A stretch of 64,000 nucleotides of DNA. It comes from JACQFZ01 sp036381895. GTDB taxonomy: Bacteria > Pseudomonadota > Gammaproteobacteria > Acidiferrobacterales > Sulfurifustaceae. The notes beneath the pieces are model-generated. The model ran no database searches and had not been told where the DNA came from. It saw only the letters and a list, made by a program, of their open reading frames with translations. Below, one piece after another: positions 25,192 through 33,688 of this stretch; the stretch's first letter is position 1, and each line of letters opens with the position of its first letter. Where the stretch lies: assembly GCA_036381895.1 (NCBI GenBank), contig DASVBY010000045.1, positions 1 to 64,000 on the forward strand, in the 5' to 3' direction. The position numbers were made by a program, and so were the translations under genes.

Positions 25192-26205
25192 ATGGACAAC
25201 GTCGATCTCGAAGTCTTGCGCAACTGCGTCAAGTGGCTGCAGGGCGGCCGCCGGGTGACGCTCGTTACCGTCACGCGCACGTGGGGATCGAGCCCGCGCC
25301 CCGCGGGCGCGATGCTGGCGCTGCGGGACGACGGCCTGGTCACCGGCTCGGTATCCGGCGGCTGCATCGAGGACGACCTGATCCATCGCGCACGCACGCA
25401 TACGCTCACCGGCGACAAGCCGGAAGTCGTCACCTACGGCATCAGCGGGGACGAGGCGCGCAAGTTCGGGCTGCCTTGCGGCGGCACCATCCAGGTGGTG
25501 CTCGAACCGCTGCGCGCGGCGGCGCCCATGCAGGCGCTGCTCAAGCGCGTCGAGCGCCGCGAGCTCGTCGCACGCGAGCTCGATATCGCGACCGGCGCGA
25601 GCACGCTGCGCGCGGCGAGCGCCGACGAAGGCCTCACGTTCGACGGCAAGCGGCTCGTCAACGTCTTCGGCCCGCGCTACCGGCTGATCATCATCGGCGC
25701 CGGGCAGCTCTCGCGGTTCATCGCGCAGATCGCGCTCGGGCTCGACTATCAGGTCACGATCTGCGACCCGCGGAGCGAGTACATGGACCTCTGGGACGTG
25801 CCGGAGGTGGCGCTGGTGCGCGGCATGCCGGACGACGTCGTACGCGAGATGAGGCCGGATGCGCACACGGCGGTCATCGCGCTCACCCACGATCCGAAGC
25901 TCGACGATATGGCGCTCATGGAGGCGCTGAAGTCCCAGGCGTTCTACGTCGGCGCCATCGGCTCGCGCGCCAACAACGAGAAGCGCCGCGCGCGGCTGCG
26001 CGAGTTCGACGTGACCGAGGAGGAGCTCGCGAAGCTGCACGGTCCGATCGGCATCTATATCGGCTCGCGCACGCCGCCCGAGATCGCCATTTCCATTCTG
26101 GCCGAGATGACTGCCGTCAAGAACGGCGTCGTGCTGCCGCCCGAGGTGCGGGTCGACGTGGCCAAGGCGGCGCAGGCTTCGACCGCGGGCTGCGTGGTGG
26201 TGTAG
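25192..26205 (+). CDS. XdhC/CoxI family molybdenum-cofactor maturation protein
   Basis: The protein has 337 residues. The N-terminal XdhC_CoxI domain contains WGSSPRPAGAML and GSVSGGCIEDDL. A C-terminal Rossmann domain follows (LIIIGAGQLSRFIAQIA), with TVIALTHDPKLDDMAL. Relatives bind and sulfurate the molybdenum cofactor before it enters hydroxylases such as xanthine dehydrogenase. It closes the cox cluster and stands 36 nt after coxG. It could be called coxF or coxI; I leave the symbol open. Confidence 0.9.
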   Translation: MDNVDLEVLRNCVKWLQGGRRVTLVTVTRTWGSSPRPAGAMLALRDDGLVTGSVSGGCIEDDLIHRARTHTLTGDKPEVVTYGISGDEARKFGLPCGGTIQVVLEPLRAAAPMQALLKRVERRELVARELDIATGASTLRAASADEGLTFDGKRLVNVFGPRYRLIIIGAGQLSRFIAQIALGLDYQVTICDPRSEYMDLWDVPEVALVRGMPDDVVREMRPDAHTAVIALTHDPKLDDMALMEALKSQAFYVGAIGSRANNEKRRARLREFDVTEEELAKLHGPIGIYIGSRTPPEIAISILAEMTAVKNGVVLPPEVRVDVAKAAQASTAGCVVV

Positions 26206-26232
26206 GACGGTGATTGACGGACGCGGCGCCGG

Positions 26233-26979
26233 TCAGCCCAGCCGTCCGAGCGCCGGGAACGTCTCGAGCAGCCAGTAGGAGAGGGCGGTGAGCTGGCCGC
26301 TGATCATGAGCACGCCCATCAGGATCAGCACCGCTCCGCTCACGATGTAGAGCGGACGGCCGATGCGGCGCAGCGTCTTCGCGTGCTCGAGGAAGCGCTC
26401 GAGGAACAGCGCGCTCAGGAGAAACGGCAGTCCGAGGCCGAGCGAGTAGAACGAGAGCAGCACCACGCCGCTCGCGGTGCCCGCACTTGAGGCGCTCACC
26501 GTGAGGATGCTCCCGAGGATCGGCCCGATGCAGGGCGTCCAGCCGAACGCGAACGCGAGCCCGAGCAGGTAGGCGGCGGCCGGCCCGCCGCCGCCGTGCC
26601 GCAGGCGATGCACCCAGCGCAGGTCGAGGTTCAGCATGCGCAGGTTGAGCAGGCCGGTCATGAACAGACCGAACACGATGATGACCACTCCCCCGACGAC
26701 GTTCGCCTCCTGCTTGTAGGCGAGGAGCCACTGGCCGATGGCCGTGGCGCTCGCGCCGAGGGCGACGAACACGGTGGAGAAACCGAGCACGAACGCGAGG
26801 CTCGCGCCGAGGACGGCCAGACGCTCGCGCCGGTGATTGGCCGCCTGCAGCTCGTCCAGGGAGCGCCCGGCGACGTAGGAGAGATAGCCGGGCACCAGCG
26901 GCAGCACGCACGGCGACAGGAACGACACCGCGCCGGCGAGCAGGGCGCTCGCGAGCCCGACGTTCGCGATCTCGAACAC
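26233..26979 (-). CDS. ccdA: CcdA-type thiol-disulfide transmembrane protein
   Basis: The protein has 248 residues with about six membrane helices. The two redox cysteines of the family are present, in VSFLSPCVLPLVPGYLSY (C24) and in FGWTPCIGPILGS. CcdA carries reducing equivalents from cytoplasmic thioredoxin to periplasmic thioredoxin-like proteins. The gene follows tlpA after 3 nt, so the partner is very likely that product. Confidence 0.93.
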   Translation of the reverse strand: MFEIANVGLASALLAGAVSFLSPCVLPLVPGYLSYVAGRSLDELQAANHRRERLAVLGASLAFVLGFSTVFVALGASATAIGQWLLAYKQEANVVGGVVIIVFGLFMTGLLNLRMLNLDLRWVHRLRHGGGGPAAAYLLGLAFAFGWTPCIGPILGSILTVSASSAGTASGVVLLSFYSLGLGLPFLLSALFLERFLEHAKTLRRIGRPLYIVSGAVLILMGVLMISGQLTALSYWLLETFPALGRLG

Positions 26980-26982
26980 GGG

Positions 26983-27579
26983 CTAGCGTCCCCCGCGGTC
27001 GGCGTCGAGGCGTACGGTCTGCGGGCGCTCGCGCCCGATGATCTCGCGCAGGAACTGCACCATCTCCGGGCTGTCCCATTCGGCCGCGCCGAGCAGCCGG
27101 CCGAGCTCGCGGCCGTTGCGGTCGAGCAGCAGCGTGACGGGGAGGCCGAGCACGTTGAGGCTATCCAGCGTCTGCGGTGACGGGTCGATCCAGGCGCGCA
27201 GGTGCTTGACGCCGATGTCGCGGTAGAACTTCTGCACTACCTGCATGCCCTGGTGATCGACGGAGAGCGCGAGCACCTCGAAGTCGGGGCCGCCGAGCTC
27301 CGCCTGCAGGCGGTCGAGGGTCGGCATCTCCTCCCGGCAGGGCGCGCACCACGTCGCCCAGACGTTGAGCAGCACCACCTTGCCGCGATGCGCGCTCAGC
27401 TTCACGTTGCCGCCCTGTGCGTTCTGGAACACGAGATCTGGCACGGGGCGCGGCGAGGCGTGCATCGAGAACGAGCGCCGCGGCGCCGCCTGGGCGTCGC
27501 CCACGGCCTCGGGCGACGCCCCGTCGCAGGCGCTCAGAAGCAGCACGAGAGCGGCAAGAGCGTAGTGTGCGTATCGCAT
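26983..27579 (-). CDS. TlpA-family thioredoxin-like lipoprotein
   Basis: The protein has 198 residues. The N-terminus has a lipoprotein signal with lipobox LSAC (C18), so it is predicted to be membrane-anchored in the periplasm. The thioredoxin fold has the active site WCAPC (C78, C81), in NVWATWCAPCREEMP, with a cis-Pro region GLPVTLLLD. It would be kept reduced by the CcdA encoded 3 nt downstream. The copG-like gene lies 2 nt upstream, suggesting that its target is a copper-binding thiol protein or cytochrome c maturation. Confidence 0.92.
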   Translation of the reverse strand: MRYAHYALAALVLLLSACDGASPEAVGDAQAAPRRSFSMHASPRPVPDLVFQNAQGGNVKLSAHRGKVVLLNVWATWCAPCREEMPTLDRLQAELGGPDFEVLALSVDHQGMQVVQKFYRDIGVKHLRAWIDPSPQTLDSLNVLGLPVTLLLDRNGRELGRLLGAAEWDSPEMVQFLREIIGRERPQTVRLDADRGGR

Positions 27580-27581
27580 GA

Positions 27582-28019
27582 TCAGCGCGTGTCGTAGAGC
27601 TGCATGGTCGCGCTGTCGTCCAGGTAGTAGACGTGCAGCGGCCCTTCGCGGCGGCCGCCCATGCCGGGCGACCCCGCCGGCATGCCGGGAACGGTAAGAC
27701 CCCGGGCCGCCGGTTTTTCGCTCAGGAACCGCTTGATGCTCTCTGCCGGGACGTGCCCCTCGAAGGTGTAGCCGCCGATGCGCGTGCTGTGGCAGCCGGC
27801 GAGCCGAGCCGGAACGCCGTTAGCGCGCTGCAGTTCGGCCAGTCGCTCCGTGGCGACGACTTCGACGTCGAAGCCGTGCCCTCGAAGGTATTCGGCATAC
27901 GCCTGGCAGCAGCCGCAGGTCGGGCTCTTGTACACGGTAGCCGCTATTCCGCCGCCGAGCACCGGCAGCGGGAGCGCGGGAACGAGGAGCAACAGCAAAG
28001 CGAGGAAATACTTCTTCAC
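27582..28019 (-). CDS. copG: DUF411 periplasmic copper-binding protein (CopG-like)
   Basis: The protein has about 145 residues. A signal peptide (KKYFLALLLLLVPALPLPVLG) precedes the DUF411 domain. Its metal-binding motif is CGCC in YKSPTCGCCQAYAEYLR, and a further conserved segment is GCHSTRIGGYTFEGHVPAESIKRF in two parts. CopG-type DUF411 proteins bind Cu(I) clusters in the periplasm and have thiol-redox activity. The start codon is not ATG: GTG 28019, 8 nt after GGAG, is preferred over TTG 28022. It heads the operon with tlpA and ccdA. Confidence 0.85.
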   Translation of the reverse strand: MKKYFLALLLLLVPALPLPVLGGGIAATVYKSPTCGCCQAYAEYLRGHGFDVEVVATERLAELQRANGVPARLAGCHSTRIGGYTFEGHVPAESIKRFLSEKPAARGLTVPGMPAGSPGMGGRREGPLHVYYLDDSATMQLYDTR

Positions 28020-28070
28020 CAATAAGACTCCGGAGAACGCGGGATCCGAGCACTTCGTCCGCCGGCGACA

Positions 28071-28100
28071 ATATTAGTTCCAGCCGGCGATCCCGGTCAC
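28071..28100 (-). promoter_or_regulatory. Possible promoter of the copG-tlpA-ccdA operon
   Basis: On the minus strand, GTGACC (28100-28095) and TAATAT (28076-28071) are separated by 18 bp and lie about 50 nt before the copG start. The AT-rich island is conspicuous in this GC-rich stretch. The hexamers match imperfectly. Confidence 0.35.
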
Positions 28101-28280
28101 GCGGGCCGAACGGCGGAGCCGGTCGGGCCGGCGCGGCCCTCGCGGGCGCTGGCTATAGCCTCGTTTCCGTCCATTCCATATATACGCTTTGCCGGGCGAC
28201 GGGAAGCTTGACGCGGTGCGCGCGATGGTGCGGGGGAGGCTTAACAGTCCCGCACGGCCGCCGGGCGGCACCGAGCACCC

Positions 28281-28670
28281 TCAGTGGTGGGCGAGCAGGC
28301 GCGCTATCTCCGCGAGCAGGTACGAGATATCCCCCGGCTTCCGGATATAGGAATCGCCGCAGGCCCCGGCGAGCTCGGATGGCTCGAGCGAACTGAACAG
28401 CACGATCGGGATATGACGCGTCGCGGGATTGGCGCGCAGCCGCCGGCACATTTCCCGGCCGTTGAGTCGCGGCATGAGTATGTCCGAGATCACCAGGTCC
28501 GGCCGCCGATCCGCGATGCGTGCGAGCGCTTCGTGGCCGTTCGCGGCCTCGAGGACCTCGTAGCCTTCGAGCGCGAGGGCCGCGCAGAGGCACCAGCGGA
28601 TGTCGTCCTCGTCGTCGACGACGAGGACGAGGCTCCTGCCGGACCGCCGGTTGTCCGTTACTTGCGCCAT
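28281..28670 (-). CDS. Stand-alone response regulator receiver protein
   Basis: The protein has 129 residues and is a single receiver domain: acidic pair D19-D20, phosphoacceptor D63 (LVISDILMP), the S93-S94 switch and K111 (YIRKPGD). There is no output domain. ATG 28670 starts the homologous part. The open frame continues upstream, but that part is non-homologous and contains the divergent promoter region. No kinase gene is nearby. It differs in sequence from the other lone receiver at 14970-15395. Confidence 0.86.
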   Translation of the reverse strand: MAQVTDNRRSGRSLVLVVDDEDDIRWCLCAALALEGYEVLEAANGHEALARIADRRPDLVISDILMPRLNGREMCRRLRANPATRHIPIVLFSSLEPSELAGACGDSYIRKPGDISYLLAEIARLLAHH

Positions 28671-28714
28671 TCCGTTTCGACCGTCAGTTTGTCGCTTTCG
28701 CTCCGCGCCGTACC

Positions 28715-28769
28715 TTACGTAAACACCGGGGCGGCAGGTTCGTATGACAGGATCACTCCCTAAGGGAGT
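28715..28769. promoter_or_regulatory. Dyad sequences in the receiver/epimerase divergent region
   Basis: Two short palindromes lie between the divergent starts (28670 and 28874): TTACGTAA (28715-28722) and ACTCCC-TAA-GGGAGT (28755-28769). Either could be an operator. The proteins that bind them are unknown. Confidence 0.3.
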
Positions 28770-28873
28770 CGCACAGGTTCCAGGTCTCGGCCGGGGCCGG
28801 CGCGCCTCGACCGGCATTGCGAGCGGCGCTACGCTTGGTCGGTCGTGACGCGCACGAACACACGGATAAGCGC

Positions 28874-29881
28874 ATGGCCAAGACCGCCTTCGTGACCGGC
28901 GGTACCGGGTTCATCGGCCTGAACCTCGTCGAGCAGCTGATCGCAGCCGGGTGGCAGGTGGTGGCGCTGCATCGCCGCGGGGCGATGCTGCGCTACCTCG
29001 AGCGCTTTCCTGTCACTCTCGTCGAGGGCGACATCCTCGATCCGGCCTCGCTCGCGCGCGGGATTCCGCCGGGAGTCGACGCAGTCTTCCACGTCGCCGG
29101 GGACACCAGCATGTGGTCACGGCGCAACGCAGCGCAGGATCGGGTCAATATCGACGGCACCCGCCACATGGTGCAGGCCGCGCTCGCGGCCGGTGCCGGC
29201 CGGTTCGTGTACACCTCGAGCATCTCGGCGTACGGCCTTCACCTCGGGCGCATCGACGAACGCGCGGAGCAGCGCGGGGCGAGCTCCTGGATCAACTACC
29301 AGCGGTCGAAGTACTACGGTGAAGTGGAGGTGCGGCGCGGGATCGAGCGCGGGCTCGATGCCGTCATCCTCAACCCGGCGAGCGTGTTCGGACCGTACGA
29401 CACGGCGAGCTGGGCGCGCCTCATCCGTCTGGTCTGCACCGGAAGACTGCCCGGCGTTCCGCCGGGCAGATTGTCTTTCTGCCATTCGCGGGAGGTCGCG
29501 AAGGCGCATATCGCGGCCGCCGAACGCGGGCGCACGGGCGAGAACTACCTCCTCGGCGGCACCGATGCGACGCTGCTCGAGCTGGTGCAGACGATCGGTG
29601 CGGTCGCCGGGTGTCCGGTGCCGGTGCGCACGACGCCGCGGAGCGTGCTCATCGCCGCGAGTCGCATCGCCGAATGGATCTCCTGGATCACGCGCCGGCC
29701 GCCGAGCATCACGCCGGAAATGGTCGGGCAATCGACGCGCGAGATGACCTGCGACAGCACCAAAGCGCAACGCGAGCTCGGACTGCAGCCGGTCAGCCTG
29801 CGCCGGATGGTCGAGGACAGCGTCGAGTGGCTGCGGCGGGAGGGGTTCCTCGGCCGCTGGACAGCGGCGCAGGCGGCCTGA
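28874..29881 (+). CDS. NAD(P)-dependent epimerase/dehydratase (extended SDR)
   Basis: The protein has 335 residues. The nucleotide-binding motif is TGGTGFIG (8-15) and the catalytic pair is Y142-x3-K146 (YQRSK). The phrase NPASVFGPYDTASWARLI and the overall layout resemble dihydroflavonol-reductase-like and 3-beta-hydroxysteroid-dehydrogenase-like members of the extended SDR class. The substrate cannot be deduced. It starts at ATG 28874 and converges with the alpha/beta hydrolase gene, leaving 15 nt. Confidence 0.85.
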   Translation: MAKTAFVTGGTGFIGLNLVEQLIAAGWQVVALHRRGAMLRYLERFPVTLVEGDILDPASLARGIPPGVDAVFHVAGDTSMWSRRNAAQDRVNIDGTRHMVQAALAAGAGRFVYTSSISAYGLHLGRIDERAEQRGASSWINYQRSKYYGEVEVRRGIERGLDAVILNPASVFGPYDTASWARLIRLVCTGRLPGVPPGRLSFCHSREVAKAHIAAAERGRTGENYLLGGTDATLLELVQTIGAVAGCPVPVRTTPRSVLIAASRIAEWISWITRRPPSITPEMVGQSTREMTCDSTKAQRELGLQPVSLRRMVEDSVEWLRREGFLGRWTAAQAA

Positions 29882-29896
29882 ACGCACCCTGCGCGC

Positions 29897-30832
29897 TCAC
29901 CCCGCATCGCGGCGGCGTGCCGCGAGCCAATCGAACACGAAGGCATAAACCGCGTCGCGTACGTCCCTGCGCGAGAGGACCACGTCGTGCAGGGCGCCCG
30001 GGAACTGGCGCCGGGTCACGTCCGCGCCGAGCGTGCGGCTCCAGCGCTCCATGTGCCGCCAGTCGAGCACGATGTCCGTATCGTCCGAATAGGTCGAGAG
30101 CACCGGGCAGCGGATGTCGAGTCCGCGGTGCACGCGGGTTTGCGCCTCCCGAATCGCGGCGAGCCAGCCGTAGTACGCCGGAAAGCCTTCGATCGGCTTG
30201 AGCTGCAGATCGAACTCCCATTCGCCCCGGTAATCCCTGTGCAGGCTCTTCGGGTACTCGGGAGAGACGGCCCGCGGGTCGCTGAGGAAGGGGAACAGGC
30301 GCCCGAGCCTCGCGCCGACCGCGAGCAGGGCCCGCCGCCACGGCGGCAGCTTGAAATCGAAGAACGGGCTGTTGAGCCAGAGCGCGGTGAGCTGCCCGCG
30401 CCGCTCGCCCGCATCGGCGTACAGGGCGCAGACGAGGCCGCCGGTCGAGTGTCCGATCAGCACCGCGGGCGCGCCGATGATGCGCAAAGCCTCCGTGAGA
30501 TCCGCGTGGTACTCCTCGATCGACTTGCAGAAATTCGGGTGCTGGTGCGGTCGCAGCGAGCGCCCGTGCTTGCGCAGGTCGAGCGCGTAGAAGGCGTAGC
30601 CCGCCTGCGCGAACCGCTCGGCCATCTCTCGCTGGAAGAAGTAGTCGATGAAGCCGTGCACGTAGAGCACCGGACCGTTCGGCGCCGATGCCACGGGCCG
30701 CCGCACGAGGGTCGCGACGACCGGGCCGTCGTAGTCATCGGGAAACGCGAGCTCGAGCGCCTCGAAGCCCGGAAGCAGGCGGTCGGGTTGCCAAACACCG
30801 GCAGTCGCGGGAACGTGCGATGGCTGCTGCAT
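29897..30832 (-). CDS. Alpha/beta hydrolase (serine aminopeptidase S33 / monoglyceride-lipase type)
   Basis: The protein has 311 residues. The nucleophile elbow is GHSTG (S129), and the oxyanion segment is VLYVHGFIDYFFQ. The Asp and His expected late in the chain are present (SDDTDIVLD and PGALHDVVLSR). It resembles lysophospholipase/monoglyceride-lipase-like hydrolases; the substrate is unknown. ATG 30832 begins the homologous part. mscL lies upstream on the same strand with 110 nt between them. Confidence 0.82.
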   Translation of the reverse strand: MQQPSHVPATAGVWQPDRLLPGFEALELAFPDDYDGPVVATLVRRPVASAPNGPVLYVHGFIDYFFQREMAERFAQAGYAFYALDLRKHGRSLRPHQHPNFCKSIEEYHADLTEALRIIGAPAVLIGHSTGGLVCALYADAGERRGQLTALWLNSPFFDFKLPPWRRALLAVGARLGRLFPFLSDPRAVSPEYPKSLHRDYRGEWEFDLQLKPIEGFPAYYGWLAAIREAQTRVHRGLDIRCPVLSTYSDDTDIVLDWRHMERWSRTLGADVTRRQFPGALHDVVLSRRDVRDAVYAFVFDWLAARRRDAG

Positions 30833-30942
30833 CTGCGTGCAGTGAGACCGCTTCGTTGTTCGCACCGCGGTGCACGCTACCCGGCGCTGCCGCGGCGCGC
30901 AAGGGCGCGCGGCGTCGGGTCCGCGCGCCGGCCGCGTTGCGC

Positions 30943-31386
30943 TCAGGTTCGCTGCGTCTTGAGCAGGTCGCGGATCTCGGTGAGCAGTTGCTGCTCGGCG
31001 CTCGGCGGCGGCGGCGCGGCCGCCGGAGCGGTACGCCGGGCGCGCAGGACGAAGCCGAGGAACTTGACGATGAACACGAACAGCGCGAGGGCGACGATGA
31101 GAAAGTTGACGACCTCCCCGATGAACAGACCGTACGGCACTTCCGTGCCGCCGACGACCCATTTCCATTCGAGATAGCTCTGGTCGGTCGGCAGGATCAG
31201 CGAAACCAGCGGCATGATGATGTGCTTCACCAGCGAGTCGATGATCTTGGCGAACGCGGCGCCGATGACCACGGCCACGGCAAGGTCGACGACGTTTCCC
31301 TTGAGCGCGAAGTTCCGGAATTCCTCCAGCAGCGAACCGACGCGACGACGGCTTTCGGGGAGTGCACCTGCACGAGTGGATGCCAT
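30943..31386 (-). CDS. mscL: Large-conductance mechanosensitive channel MscL
   Basis: The protein has 147 residues. The N-terminal amphipathic helix and the first pore helix (EEFRNFALKGNVVDLAVAVVIGAAF, shown here in part) match MscL. The second transmembrane segment is around VVNFLIVALALFVFIVKFL. The C-terminal bundle helix (SAEQQLLTEIRDLLKTQ) is also present, preceded by a proline-rich linker. It opens under membrane tension to release solutes on hypo-osmotic shock. The start is at ATG 31386. Confidence 0.96.
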   Translation of the reverse strand: MASTRAGALPESRRRVGSLLEEFRNFALKGNVVDLAVAVVIGAAFAKIIDSLVKHIIMPLVSLILPTDQSYLEWKWVVGGTEVPYGLFIGEVVNFLIVALALFVFIVKFLGFVLRARRTAPAAAPPPPSAEQQLLTEIRDLLKTQRT

Positions 31387-31528
31387 GGAGCCCTCCGAGC
31401 GGATTGGACGACACCGATCATACGCGAACGTCCGGAACGAAGATTCCGGAGGAATGCGATTCGAGCGCCGGCGGTGAGTATCCGGGCAGCGACCGGGGAA
31501 ACCGCCGACGGCGGGAACCCCGCGGCAA

Positions 31529-31562
31529 CCGCTTGTACCAACTTGTACCAATTGGCAAGCGG
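31529..31562. repeat. 10-bp tandem duplication inside a hairpin, mscL/SRPBCC divergent region
   Basis: CTTGTACCAA occurs twice in perfect tandem (31532-31541, 31542-31551). The unit lies within an inverted repeat CCGCTTG (31529-31535) / CAAGCGG (31556-31562). It lies 143 bp from the mscL start and 52 bp from the SRPBCC start. Exact 10-bp repeats put both copies on one DNA face, which suggests an operator. Confidence 0.45.
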
Positions 31563-31613
31563 CCGCCGCAGGGGCGCCGCGCAGGGACGGATCAACAGGC
31601 ACGGAGGATGAAG

Positions 31614-32474
31614 ATGGCAGAGGAAAAGCAGGAAACACCGCGCCGCGGCGTGCGGCGCGGACCGGCAGAAGTCGTTCAGACGACGGTCGCCAGCGTCGCC
31701 GAAATCCCCGAGCGCGAGCGGCCGACGCGGGAAACGGCGGCACCCGAGCGCGCGCTGCGCACGGGCGGCGGCCCGCCGACCAATATCGGCACCACCGAGC
31801 GGACCCTTTCCATGGTCGGAGGCGGGCTGCTCGTGGTGCAAGGCTTGCGGCGGCGCTCGTGGCTCACGGCGCTTCCCTTGATAGGACTCGGGGGTGCGCT
31901 CGCCTGGCGCGGCGCGACCGGCCGTTCCAAGGTCTATCGCCGCATGGGCGTGCGCCGAGCGGAAGAACCGGTGACGCTTGCGCAGACAGTCACGGTCAAT
32001 CGCCCGCCCGAGGACGTTTACCGCTTCTGGCGTCAGCTCGAGAACCTGCCGAAATTCATGCGCCATATCGCGCGGGCGGAGCAGCTGAGCGCGACGCGCT
32101 CACGCTGGAGCGTGCAGGCAGGGGTGCTCGGGCGGGCGGTCGAGTGGGAATCGGAGATCGTCGAGGACCGGCCGAACGAGCTCATCCGCTGGCGCACGCT
32201 CCCCGACGGTGCCGTGCAGCACAGCGGCGAAGTGCGCTTCGTGCCCGCGCCGGGCAATCGCGGGACGGAGGTGCACGTGCGCATCGAATACCGGCCGGCG
32301 TACGGCACGGCCATCGCGGCACTCACCTATCCGATGAACAAGCAGACGCTGCGCGAGGAGGTCCGGCGGCTGAAGCAGGTGCTCGAAGCCGGGGAGGTTC
32401 CGACGGTGAAAGGGCAGCCGTCCGGACGACGGGCGCGGCGCATGTGGCACGCGGCGCCGGGGGGTGCGCCATGA
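31614..32474 (+). CDS. SRPBCC (polyketide cyclase-like) protein with N-terminal DUF2892-like membrane segment
   Basis: The protein has 286 residues. A charged N-terminus is followed by TNIGTTERTLSMVGGGLLVVQG and LTALPLIGLGGALAWRG, a DUF2892-like membrane hairpin. An SRPBCC domain then starts at QTVTVNRPPEDVYRFWRQLENLPKFM. Related proteins are found in stress loci. CGGAGG followed by 6 nt supports ATG 31614 rather than 31608. Its stop overlaps the next start (ATGA), so it is translationally coupled to the alcohol dehydrogenase. Confidence 0.8.
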   Translation: MAEEKQETPRRGVRRGPAEVVQTTVASVAEIPERERPTRETAAPERALRTGGGPPTNIGTTERTLSMVGGGLLVVQGLRRRSWLTALPLIGLGGALAWRGATGRSKVYRRMGVRRAEEPVTLAQTVTVNRPPEDVYRFWRQLENLPKFMRHIARAEQLSATRSRWSVQAGVLGRAVEWESEIVEDRPNELIRWRTLPDGAVQHSGEVRFVPAPGNRGTEVHVRIEYRPAYGTAIAALTYPMNKQTLREEVRRLKQVLEAGEVPTVKGQPSGRRARRMWHAAPGGAP

Positions 32475-33655
32475 AGGCGGTGTGCTGGATGGCGCCGGGG
32501 CGCGTTTCGGTGGAGCAGGTGCCGGATCCGCGGATCCTCAATCGGCGCGACGCGATCGTGAAAGTGAGCGCGACGGCGATCTGCGGCTCGGACCTGCATC
32601 TCTACGACGGCTACATCCCGGGCATGAAGGCCGGCGATATTCTCGGACACGAGTTCATGGGCGAGGTGGTCGAGGTCGGGCCCGAGGTCACCAAGCTCAA
32701 GGTCGGCGATCGCGTCGTCGTGCCGTTCACGATCTCCTGCGGCCGCTGCCACTATTGCGAGCACGGAGAGGCGTCGCTGTGCGACAACTCCAACCCGAAC
32801 GCCTGGATGGTCGAGAAGCTGTTCGGCTATTCGGGCGGCGGCTATTACGGCTACTCGCACCTGTTCGGCGGCTATGCGGGCGGGCAGGCCGAGTACGTGC
32901 GCGTTCCCTTCGCGGATTCGGGGCCGCTCAAGCTCCCGGAGGGGCTGCGCGACGAGCAGGCGCTGTTCCTCTCGGACGTCTTCCCGACCGGCTATCAGGC
33001 GGCGCAGAGCTGCGACATCGCGCCGGGCGACGTGGTCGCGGTGTGGGGCTGCGGACCGGTCGGGCAGTTCGCCGTGAAGAGCGCCCTCATGCTCGGCGCC
33101 GAGCGCGTCATCGCGATCGACCGGGTGCCGGAGCGGCTCGAGATGGTGAAGCGCCACGCCGACGGCCGCACGCACACGGTCGATTATGCGGATGAGAGCG
33201 TGTTCGAGGCCGTGCGCGAGCTGACCGGCGGGCGCGGCGCGGATGCGTGCATCGACGCGGTCGGCATGGAGGCGCACGGCTTCGGGCTCGCCGGCTGGTA
33301 CGATCGCCTCAAGCAGGCCGTCAGGCTCGAGACCGACCGGCCGACCGCCCTGCGCGAGGCGATCATGAGCTGCGGCAAGGGCGGGACCGTTTCGGTGCCC
33401 GGCGTTTACGGCGGCGTTTTCGACAAGATGCCGTTCGGCGCCGCGTTCGGCAAAGCGCTCACCTTCAAGACCGGCCAGACGAACGTGCCGACGCTGACGC
33501 CGAAGCTCCTGGAGCGGGTGCAGCAGGGCGAGATCGATCCGTCGTTCGTGATCACGCACTGCATGCGGCTCGAGCAGACGCCCGAAGCCTACCGCCTGTT
33601 CCGCGACAAGCAGGACGGCTGCATCAAGGTGGTGCTGCATCCGGCGGGCGCCTGA
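32471..33655 (+). CDS. Zinc-dependent alcohol dehydrogenase (glutathione-independent formaldehyde dehydrogenase-like)
   Basis: The protein has 394 residues in the medium-chain dehydrogenase family. The catalytic zinc site is CGSDLHLYDG with GHEFMGEVVEVG. Structural zinc cysteines occur in CGRCHYCEHGEASLC, and the coenzyme motif is VWGCGPVGQFAV. The YYGYSHLFGGYAGGQAEYVR insertion is typical of the subgroup near formaldehyde dismutase. The real substrate is unknown. It overlaps the SRPBCC gene by four bases. Confidence 0.9.
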   Translation: MKAVCWMAPGRVSVEQVPDPRILNRRDAIVKVSATAICGSDLHLYDGYIPGMKAGDILGHEFMGEVVEVGPEVTKLKVGDRVVVPFTISCGRCHYCEHGEASLCDNSNPNAWMVEKLFGYSGGGYYGYSHLFGGYAGGQAEYVRVPFADSGPLKLPEGLRDEQALFLSDVFPTGYQAAQSCDIAPGDVVAVWGCGPVGQFAVKSALMLGAERVIAIDRVPERLEMVKRHADGRTHTVDYADESVFEAVRELTGGRGADACIDAVGMEAHGFGLAGWYDRLKQAVRLETDRPTALREAIMSCGKGGTVSVPGVYGGVFDKMPFGAAFGKALTFKTGQTNVPTLTPKLLERVQQGEIDPSFVITHCMRLEQTPEAYRLFRDKQDGCIKVVLHPAGA

Positions 33656-33688
33656 CGGCGTCGCCGTGGGGCGTGCGCACGGGCGGGT

